Source of the DNA: JAVJUS01 sp040220455 | GTDB taxonomy: Bacteria > Pseudomonadota > Alphaproteobacteria > DSM-16000 > Inquilinaceae | Direction of reading: 5' to 3' | DNA length: 64,000 bases | NCBI GenBank assembly: GCA_040220455.1 | Contig: JAVJUS010000126.1 | Coordinates: forward strand, 36,681-100,680 | Part shown: positions 57,850-64,000 of the stretch, piece by piece | Numbering within the stretch: position 1 is the first letter of the stretch | How the letters are laid out: each line of letters opens with the position of its first letter | Program-made: the position numbers and the translations under genes | Notes under the pieces: generated by a model | The model's database searches: none | Seen by the model: the letters and a program-made list of their open reading frames with translations, nothing else | Told to the model about the DNA's origin: nothing

Positions 57850-59057
57850 TCCCCAGCGGGCACGGTGCGGGCGGCCACGCGCGGGACCGAGGGCCCGGAC
57901 GCCGCCGGCCGCTCGGCCTCCCGTCCGTCGCGCGGTGCCGCGGCCTCGGCTGGGCGGCGCTTCCAGGGCGTGGCCTTGTACCACGCGACGGTGTAGGCGA
58001 CCGCGATCAGCCAGGCGAAACCGACCAGGTTGACCGCCGGCGTGGTCACGAAACTTCGCCCCACCTGGTCGAGAAAGATGCCCGCGCACCAGGAGAAGAC
58101 CATGCCGGCCATGAAGGTGGCCAGCGCCTGCTGGCCGACCTTGAGGATCGGCGCGAAGACCGGCGCCAGCAGCGCCTGCTCCCGCCCCTTCAGCAGAACC
58201 ACGGCCAGATAGGCGAGCGCCAGGAAGTGCAGGTAGCGCAGCCAGTGAAAATTCGTCTTCATCCGCTCCGCGCCGACCAGGGCGTAGATCGCCTGGAGCG
58301 TCTCGCTGTCCCGCCAGATCGGGCCCCAGTGCAGCGGGATCATGAGGACGACCCAGGCGACCGCCGCGATCGTCAGCCAGCGGTTGGCCGGCGGCGCCTT
58401 GATCCAGCCGGCGCTCAGCGCGAAGCCGGTGAAGAACAGGAGCTGCCAGGCGAAGGGATTGAAGAACCAGGGCCGGTCCGACCACCACTCCGCCGGCAGG
58501 GCGATGCCCTGTAACCAGACGGCGAGGTAGAGCCCGACGGAGAAGGCGATCGCCGCGCCGATGTGCAGCCGCTTCAGCGCGATCAGGATCGGCGTCATCA
58601 GCAGCACGACGAAATACATCGGCAGGATGTCGAAATAGTTGGGCACGTAGGTCAGCGTGAACAGCCCCACGAGCCCGCGCCCCGGATCCTCGAAGAACCG
58701 GGTGAGGTTGAGCTTGCGGACGTAGTCCGGCTCGACGAAAGCCTGCGTGGCGACGAAGCAGATCGTCGCGATGACGAAGAAGACGCCGATATGGGCCCAG
58801 TAGATCTGCCAGCAGCGATAGACGATGCGCAGGCAGCCCACCAGAAAGCCGGCGCGCACGAAGGTCCCGCCGAAGGCGATGGCGGCCGCGAAGCCGGAGC
58901 AGAAGACGAACATCTCCGTCGCGTCGGACGGCCCGAAGCGCGCGGGAATGAAACGACCCCAGTAGTTCCCGGGCACGTGCGCGATCAGGATGATGAACAT
59001 CGCGATGCCGCGGAAGAAGTCGAGCCGCGGATCGCGCCCGGTCGGGCCGCGCGCCAT
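57846..59057 (-). CDS. OpgC-family membrane acyltransferase
   Basis: 403 residues with about ten membrane segments; start PRLDFFRGIAMFIILIAHVP places the catalytic His of the acyltransferase-3 fold in TM1 (IAHVPGNYW). RFGPSDATEMFVFCSGFAAA and FFNPFAWQLLFFTGFALSAG are OpgC signatures (PF10129). OpgC adds succinyl groups to osmoregulated periplasmic glucans; here the acyl group and glycan are unknown and no opgGH is seen. It lies 2 bp from the TPP-enzyme gene and overlaps the esterase gene. Confidence 0.87.
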   Translation of the reverse strand: MARGPTGRDPRLDFFRGIAMFIILIAHVPGNYWGRFIPARFGPSDATEMFVFCSGFAAAIAFGGTFVRAGFLVGCLRIVYRCWQIYWAHIGVFFVIATICFVATQAFVEPDYVRKLNLTRFFEDPGRGLVGLFTLTYVPNYFDILPMYFVVLLMTPILIALKRLHIGAAIAFSVGLYLAVWLQGIALPAEWWSDRPWFFNPFAWQLLFFTGFALSAGWIKAPPANRWLTIAAVAWVVLMIPLHWGPIWRDSETLQAIYALVGAERMKTNFHWLRYLHFLALAYLAVVLLKGREQALLAPVFAPILKVGQQALATFMAGMVFSWCAGIFLDQVGRSFVTTPAVNLVGFAWLIAVAYTVAWYKATPWKRRPAEAAAPRDGREAERPAASGPSVPRVAARTVPAGE

Positions 59058-59059
59058 CG

Positions 59060-60700
59060 TCAGAACGCCCCGTCATAGGCCCGGCGGTCGACCGGGCAGG
59101 AGATGACCGTGAAGGTGTCCCGGCGCCAGGCCCGGGCAAGCGCGTCGCCCAGGGCGTCGGCGTCGAGGATTTCCGCCCCCGCCCCGCCCATCGCCGTGGC
59201 GACGGCGGCGAAATCCGTCGCCCCGAAATCGACGCCGCGATTGGCGAGCTGGCGCTGGCGCTGCTTGAGCTCGATCAGCGCCAGAGACCGGTCGGCAATG
59301 ACGACCACCACCACGGGCAGCCCCAGGTCGCGCGCCGTGGCGAGCTCGCCCAGCCCCATCTCCAACCCCGCGTCGCCGACCACCGCGACGACGGGCGTCT
59401 CCGGGCTCGCCAGCTTGGCGCCGATGGCCAGCGGCACGGCGCTGCCCATGGTGCACAGGCCGGAGGACTGGAGCATCGTGCGCGGCGCCGGGCAGGCCCA
59501 TTGCTGGGAGAGCAGGATGCGGTGGGCGCCGCTGTCGACCGTGACCACGGTCTCCGGCGGCGTCGCGGCGCGCAGGGCGGCGAAGACCGCCGCCGGCCCC
59601 CAGTCCTGGCCGGGCGCGAAATCGGATCGCAGCGCGCGCCGGGTCGCGGCCGGCTCGCCCTCCGGCCACATTTGCTCGAGGCGCGGCGCCACCCCCTTGG
59701 TCAACGCGGCGAGGCCGGCGCCGACATCGCCGATGAAGGCGATCGCGGCCTGGTGCATGAAGTGGGTGTTGGCGACGGCGGAGAGCTCGACGACCCGCTT
59801 GCCCGGCCCCCAGGGATCGCGCCAGCCGACCCGCATCTCGATCGGGTCGTAGCCGGCGAGCAGCACCAGGTCCGCCCGCTCGACCAGAGGCAGCAGGCGC
59901 TTGTCCGCCTTGGGCGACAGACCCGCCCCGCCCAGCGCCAGCGGCCCGTCTTCGGGCAGCACGCCCTTGGCCTTGTAGGTCGTGACCAGCGGAATGCCGA
60001 AGGCCCGCGCCGTCTCCGCCACGCGCGCCTCCGCGCCCTGGGTCAGCACGTCGACGCCGGCGATCAGTAGCGGCCGCTCGGCCTCGGCCAGCCAGGCGCG
60101 GGCGCGGTCGAGATCCGGCCCCGGCGCGGGCGCCATCGGCGCGGGGCGGACAGGACGCGGTACCTCGCCCGCCGGCTCCTCGGCATCGGCCAGCCCGATC
60201 GGCAGGTCGACATGGACCGGTCCCGGCCGGCCGTCGAGCGCGACCGCCAGCGCCTTGTCGATCACCGTCGCGACCCCGCCCGGGCAGGCGGTCAGGCTCG
60301 CCTTGGTGATCGGCGCCATCAGCGCCGCGTGGTCGAAGACCTGGTGGGTGTAGGTCAGCGCCTCGGCCGGATCGACACGGCCGGTCAGAACGATCATCGG
60401 CACCCGGTCCTGATGGGCGTTGGCGATGACGTTGACCGCGTTGGCGAGGCCGGGGCCGAGCGTGGCGACCAGCACCGCCGGCGCGCCGTTGCGGTGCCAC
60501 ACCCCCTCCCCCATGAAGCCGGCCGCGTTCTCGTGCTTGGTCAGCACGAAGTCGATCCCCGCCGCGCCCAGGGCGTCGACCAGGCTCAGCACCTCGCCGC
60601 CCGGAATGCCGAAGGCGTGGCGGCAGCCGGCCTCGGCCAGCCGCCGGGCGATGATCGTCGCGCCGGTGGCCGTCACGGGCGGGTGGCTGTCGGGGGCCAT
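59060..60700 (-). CDS. Thiamine-pyrophosphate enzyme, acetolactate-synthase-like
   Basis: 546 residues. N-terminal Pyr domain with catalytic Glu in FVLTKHENAAGFMGEGVWHR, central domain, and C-terminal PP domain. The GDG-type cofactor motif reads VVGDAGLEMGLGELATARDL, with ADRS where NN is usual, so Mg-site residues differ slightly. LQSSGLCTMGSAVPLAIGAK is typical of the family. The reaction (decarboxylation or carboligation of a 2-keto acid) cannot be fixed; sulfopyruvate- or oxalyl-type decarboxylases are options given the CoA-transferase gene next door (1 bp gap). Confidence 0.87.
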   Translation of the reverse strand: MAPDSHPPVTATGATIIARRLAEAGCRHAFGIPGGEVLSLVDALGAAGIDFVLTKHENAAGFMGEGVWHRNGAPAVLVATLGPGLANAVNVIANAHQDRVPMIVLTGRVDPAEALTYTHQVFDHAALMAPITKASLTACPGGVATVIDKALAVALDGRPGPVHVDLPIGLADAEEPAGEVPRPVRPAPMAPAPGPDLDRARAWLAEAERPLLIAGVDVLTQGAEARVAETARAFGIPLVTTYKAKGVLPEDGPLALGGAGLSPKADKRLLPLVERADLVLLAGYDPIEMRVGWRDPWGPGKRVVELSAVANTHFMHQAAIAFIGDVGAGLAALTKGVAPRLEQMWPEGEPAATRRALRSDFAPGQDWGPAAVFAALRAATPPETVVTVDSGAHRILLSQQWACPAPRTMLQSSGLCTMGSAVPLAIGAKLASPETPVVAVVGDAGLEMGLGELATARDLGLPVVVVVIADRSLALIELKQRQRQLANRGVDFGATDFAAVATAMGGAGAEILDADALGDALARAWRRDTFTVISCPVDRRAYDGAF

Positions 60701-60701
60701 G

Positions 60702-61931
60702 TCAGATCACTCCGTCGCGGCGCAGCCGGTCGCGCTCGCCGGCATCGAGGCCGAGACGTTCGGCCAGCACCTCGTCGGTGTGCTGGCCCAGCGTCGGCGG
60801 CGCATGGCGGTAGGCGACCGGCGTCGCCGACATCCGGACCGGATTGCCGATCAGGGAAACGGTGCCGTCGCCGCCGGCCAGGGGGTGGTCCATCTCGATC
60901 TTCATGCCGCGATGGACGGCCTGGGGATCGGCGAAGACCCGGTCGAGGGTGTTGATCGGCCCGCAGGGCACGCCCAGGGCCTCCAGCCCCGCCACCCAGT
61001 GGTCGATCGGCTGTCGCCGCGTGATCGCTTCCAGTTCCGGGACCAGGATCGCCCGGTTGCGTACCCGGTCGGCGTTGGTGGCGAAGCGCGGGTCGTCGGC
61101 CAGGTGCCCGACGCCGGCGAAGTCGCAGAACCGCCGGTACTGGGAGTCGTTGCCGACCGCCAGCACGAACCAGCCGTCGGCGGCCGGCATCGCCTGGTAG
61201 GGCACGATGTTCGGATGGCCGTTGCCCAGCCGCGCAGGCACGTCGCTGGAGGTCAGGTAGTTGAGCCCCGCGTTGATCAGCCAGGAGATCTGGCTGTCGA
61301 ACAGGGAGAGGTCGATGTGCTGGCCCTGGCCGGTGGCGTCGCGATGGCGCAGGGCCGCCAGTATCGACACGGCGGCGTACATGCCGCACATGACGTCGGC
61401 GATGCCGACCCCGACCTTCATCGGCCGGCCGTCGGCCTCCCCGGTCACGCTCATGATCCCGCCCATGGCCTGGATCAGGAAGTCGTAGCCGGCCCGGTCC
61501 TTGTACGGCCCCGTCCGGCCGAAGCCGCTGATCGAGCAATAGACGAGGCCCGGATGGCTCCGGGCGAAATCGCCCGGGCCGAGGCCGTAGCGGTCGAGCG
61601 CCCCGGTCTTGAAGTTCTCGATCAGGACGTCGCTGTCCTCGGCCAGCCGGCGGATCAGGGCCTGGCCTTCCGGCTTGGCGATGTCGAGCGTGACCGAGCG
61701 CTTGTTGCGGTTGGCGCAGAGATAGTAGGCGCTCTCCGTCGTGTCGGCGCCGTCCGCGTCGCGGACATAGGGCGGGCCCCAGCGGCGCGTGTCGTCGCCC
61801 TGGCCCGGCCGCTCGACCTTGATCACGTCCGCGCCCAGGTCGCCCAGCAACTGGGTGCAGGTCGGCCCCGCCAGGATGCGGGTCAGGTCGAGGATCCGGA
61901 GCCCCTGGAGCGGGCCGCCAGGCTCGGTCAT
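60702..61931 (-). CDS. CaiB/BaiF (family III) CoA-transferase
   Basis: 409 residues from ATG 61931. Family III start LQGLRILDLTRILAGPTCTQ, LLGDLGADVIKVERPGQGDD, LCANRNKRSVTLDIAKPEGQ, LIENFKTGALDRYGLGPGDF, catalytic Asp region VGVGIADVMCGMYAAVSILA. C-terminal GVPCGPINTLDRVFADPQAV and RMSATPVAYRHAPPTLGQHT are typical of formyl-CoA/succinyl-CoA transferase-like proteins. It moves CoA between carboxylic acids. Operon with the TPP enzyme: its stop (60702) is 1 bp from the latter's start. Confidence 0.92.
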   Translation of the reverse strand: MTEPGGPLQGLRILDLTRILAGPTCTQLLGDLGADVIKVERPGQGDDTRRWGPPYVRDADGADTTESAYYLCANRNKRSVTLDIAKPEGQALIRRLAEDSDVLIENFKTGALDRYGLGPGDFARSHPGLVYCSISGFGRTGPYKDRAGYDFLIQAMGGIMSVTGEADGRPMKVGVGIADVMCGMYAAVSILAALRHRDATGQGQHIDLSLFDSQISWLINAGLNYLTSSDVPARLGNGHPNIVPYQAMPAADGWFVLAVGNDSQYRRFCDFAGVGHLADDPRFATNADRVRNRAILVPELEAITRRQPIDHWVAGLEALGVPCGPINTLDRVFADPQAVHRGMKIEMDHPLAGGDGTVSLIGNPVRMSATPVAYRHAPPTLGQHTDEVLAERLGLDAGERDRLRRDGVI

Positions 61932-62219
61932 GCATGTCCTCCGTCCGGCCGCGCCCCGCGACCCTCGTCGCCACCCTGGCCCGCCGCGTCGCGCCGAAGC
62001 ACGCTGCACCGCGGCATCGCCGGCGCCAGACAACCCCGGACGCGGCGCGAGGTCAATTTCTCTCGCACCTTCGCGCTCTTCGCCCCGGTTCTTCGAGCCC
62101 GGTTCCACGACAAGGTGGCGGATCCCCCGGCGAGCGCAAGCCCACGCCCGGCCACAAGGCCGTGAGCGGCGGTGCGAAGGGGCTACCTTCCCGATCGGGT
62201 AGCGGGGTATCCAGGGCTC

Positions 62220-63245
62220 ATGGGCGCCGTTACGTCCCTTTTCGTGCGCAAGTCGATCGCGGCGGCCGGACCGGCCGTCGACCGCGACGCGCTGCTGCGC
62301 TCGGTCGGCCTGGAGCCGAAGGGGGAGAGCGATGTCGGCCGGATGGTCGACGCCGCCGCCTACTACGCCCTGCTGGAGCGCATCGCCCACGCCCTGGGCG
62401 ATGCCACCGATCTGCCCCTGCGCGTCGGTGCCAGCATGGACTGCGACGACTACGGCGCCTTCGGCCTCGCCTGGAAGACCGCGCCGACCTTGCGCGGCTC
62501 CTTCGCCCGGGCCGAGCGGTACTGGCGACTGCTGACCAGCGTCGCCGAGTACGAGGTGCGCGCCGAGGGCGAGGATGCCTGGTTCGTGCTGCACCGCGCG
62601 GGCCCCCGGCGGCTCGGACTGCGGCTGTCCAACGAGGCCACGCTGGCGAGCGTGGTGGGGATCATCCGCCAGGTCGTCCCGGGCGGCTTCGCGCCGCTGG
62701 AGGTCCATCTGACGCACCGCGCCCCCGCCTCGATCGCCGCCCACGGAGCCTATTTCCGCTGCCCGGTGATCTTCGGCTCGGAGCTCGACGCCCTGCTGGT
62801 GCCGGCCGAGGCGCTGGCCCGTCCGAACCGGCTGGGCGACGAGGCGGTGACCCGGTTCCTGCTCGCCCATCTGGACCGGGAGCTGGCTGCGCTGGAGACC
62901 GACCGGTCGCTCGACCGGACGGTCCGCGACGCGGTGGCCCGGCGCCTGAGCGCCGGCGTGCCGAGGATGGAAACCGTCGCCCGCGGCCTGGGGATGAGCG
63001 AGCGTACGCTGCAGCGGCGCCTCGGCGAGGCCGATCTGACCTACCAGGCGATCGTCGAAGCGGCCCGGCGCGAGCTGGCCGAGGGGCTGCTGGCCGGCAG
63101 CGGCTACGCGCTGGCCGAGATCGCCTTCCTGACCGGCTTCTCCGAGCAGAGCGCCTTCACCCGCGCCTTCAAGCGCTGGACCGGCCGAACCCCGGCCGCC
63201 TACCGCGAACAGCCGTCGCCCGCCCGTAGGTTGCCCACCGCGTAG
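62220..63245 (+). CDS. AraC-family transcriptional regulator
   Basis: 341 residues from ATG 62220. N-terminal ligand domain of the AraC_binding_2/DUF4131 arabinose-type (about 1-220, LPLRVGASMDCDDYGAFGLA, FAPLEVHLTHRAPASIAAHG). C-terminal AraC/XylS DNA-binding domain (about 245-335): MSERTLQRRLGEADLTYQAI (HTH1) and ALAEIAFLTGFSEQSAFTRA (HTH2), then FKRWTGRTPAAYRE. The final codons PARRLPTA and the TAG stop at 63243 are already inside the two-hairpin repeat that starts at 63226. Divergent from the CoA-transferase operon, so a likely regulator of it. Confidence 0.9.
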   Translation: MGAVTSLFVRKSIAAAGPAVDRDALLRSVGLEPKGESDVGRMVDAAAYYALLERIAHALGDATDLPLRVGASMDCDDYGAFGLAWKTAPTLRGSFARAERYWRLLTSVAEYEVRAEGEDAWFVLHRAGPRRLGLRLSNEATLASVVGIIRQVVPGGFAPLEVHLTHRAPASIAAHGAYFRCPVIFGSELDALLVPAEALARPNRLGDEAVTRFLLAHLDRELAALETDRSLDRTVRDAVARRLSAGVPRMETVARGLGMSERTLQRRLGEADLTYQAIVEAARRELAEGLLAGSGYALAEIAFLTGFSEQSAFTRAFKRWTGRTPAAYREQPSPARRLPTA

Positions 63246-63305
63246 CGGTGCGCAACGGCTCGGTCGGCGCCGTCGCGCACGGCCTGGCGGCCGTGGGCGA
63301 CCTAC
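63226..63305 (+). repeat. Dispersed two-hairpin repeat, copy 3
   Basis: Starts GTAGGTTGCCCACCG (63226), ends GGCGACCTAC (63305). Left hairpin GTTGCCCACCG/CGGTGCGCAAC, right hairpin GCGCACGGCC/GGCCGTGGGCG. It provides the end of the AraC gene and probably its transcription terminator. Same orientation as copy 2. Confidence 0.8.
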
Positions 63306-63327
63306 GAATCCCCGACCTCGCGGTCCC

Positions 63328-63358
63328 GTAGGTTGCCCACCGCGCAGCGGTGGGCAAC
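63328..63358 (+). repeat. Dispersed two-hairpin repeat, copy 4 (left half only)
   Basis: GTAGGTTGCCCACCGCGCAG followed by CGGTGGGCAAC: only the first hairpin of the family, 22 bp after copy 3. The right hairpin is missing. Together with copy 3 it fills the gap between the AraC gene and the next gene. Confidence 0.75.
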
Positions 63359-63463
63359 GTTCGGCCCGGCGCCGGCGGTCAACGGCTTGGCGCCGGCGGT
63401 CAATCCGATGGGGACGGACCCGGCGAAGATGGCGACATCACCCCACTCCGACGGAGACCCGCC

Positions 63464-64000
63464 ATGTCCCCCCGACCCGTTCTCGTCATCGGCGCCACCG
63501 GCAAGACCGGCTCGCGCGTCGCCGCCCGCCTCGCCGCCCGGGGCCATGCCGTCCGCCCCGGCTCGCGCGGGGCCGCCATTCCCTTCGACTGGGAGGACCC
63601 GGCGACCTGGGCCCCGGCCCTCGACGGCGCTCGGGCGGCCTATGTGTCCTATTTCCCGGATCTCGCCTTCCCCGGCGCGGTCGACAAGGTGGCCGCGCTG
63701 GCCGAGGCCGCCCGGGCGACCGGGCTCGAGCGGCTGGTCCTGCTCTCCGGCCGGGGCGAGCAACATGCCCGCCTTGGCGAGGAGGCCGTGCGCGCCTCGG
63801 GCCTGGATTTCACCCTCGTCCGCGCCGCCTGGTTCGCCCAGAACTTCAGCGAGGGCTATCTGCGCGATCCCGTGCTCGGCGGCGTGATCGCCATGCCCGG
63901 CGGCGACGTGCGCGAGCCGATCGTCGATGTCGACGACATCGCCGACGTCGCGGTGGCGGCGCTGACCGAGGACGGCCATTCGGGTCGGCTCTACGAGCTC
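63464..64000 (+). CDS. NmrA-like NAD(P)-binding protein (partial)
   Basis: 179 codons from ATG 63464 to the window edge, no stop. Rossmann start RPVLVIGATGKTGSRVAARL (GxxGxxG), then VLLSGRGEQHARLGEEAVRA, DFTLVRAAWFAQNFSEGYLR and DIADVAVAALTEDGHSGRLY, all usual for the NAD(P)H-binding NmrA/TIGR03649 families of atypical SDRs. These are enzymes or redox sensors without the Tyr-Lys pair. Function unassigned. Separated from the AraC gene by the repeat elements. Confidence 0.87.
   Translation, partial: MSPRPVLVIGATGKTGSRVAARLAARGHAVRPGSRGAAIPFDWEDPATWAPALDGARAAYVSYFPDLAFPGAVDKVAALAEAARATGLERLVLLSGRGEQHARLGEEAVRASGLDFTLVRAAWFAQNFSEGYLRDPVLGGVIAMPGGDVREPIVDVDDIADVAVAALTEDGHSGRLYEL

Overview
This window is chromosomal DNA of a very GC-rich bacterium. 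Protein types and repeat styles (FixL/FixJ-like pair, DhaKLM with its own EI and HPr, CxC-type MarR protein, 'gagcatc...gatgctc' intergenic palindromes) point to an alphaproteobacterium, probably Rhodospirillales-like. That placement is inference. I see no rRNA, tRNA, CRISPR array, transposase or phage gene.

Layout. 1-3341: polyamine-type ABC uptake operon (permease cut by the window edge, Tat-type binding protein, ATPase). 3538-14208: mixed genes: PqiA-like membrane protein, FixJ/FixL-like two-component system, orphan PhnM, a plant-organelle-like SerRS, two SDRs, acyl-CoA dehydrogenase, peptidoglycan-binding-domain protein, GST and a hotdog thioesterase. 14213-19416: DUF1302 outer-membrane protein, an RND exporter fused to a LolA-like domain, and a MarR regulator. 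19497-26304: fatty acyl-AMP ligase, desaturase, desaturase, acyl carrier protein, desaturase, alpha/beta hydrolase. That is the gene content and order of a polyyne (terminal alkyne) biosynthetic cluster of the caryoynencin type, and it is the highlight of the window. An ACP-bound fatty acid would be desaturated stepwise to conjugated triple bonds and then released. The RND/DUF1302/MarR genes run on the same strand directly downstream and share an operator-like motif with the ligase promoter, which suggests one export and regulation unit.

26531-29724: EAL phosphodiesterase, Gfo/Idh/MocA oxidoreductase and a TIM-barrel isomerase. 29970-40759: a complete PEP-dependent dihydroxyacetone kinase system (DhaK, DhaL, DhaM, HPr, EI, small HTH protein) joined to a five-component carbohydrate-type ABC importer with two ATPases. 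The divergent dhaK gene and the importer's binding-protein gene share the 12-mer GTTTAGTTTAGT in their upstream regions. 41183-42100: pirin.

42235-53576 (perhaps to 54701): exopolysaccharide cluster (WecG/TagA-type transferase, Wzx-like flippase, Wzc-like chain-length protein with a ruined Walker A, Wzy-like polymerase, three further glycosyltransferases, aldo/keto reductase), followed by a PfkB sugar kinase. 55019-63245: TTC38-like TPR protein, DUF302 protein, esterase/OpgC pair, TPP enzyme/CoA-transferase pair, AraC regulator. A NAD(P)-binding protein runs off the right edge.

Repeats: a dispersed two-hairpin element (three full copies and one half copy) lies between genes at 797, 12882, 63226 and 63328. 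Several other palindromic elements lie in gaps between genes.
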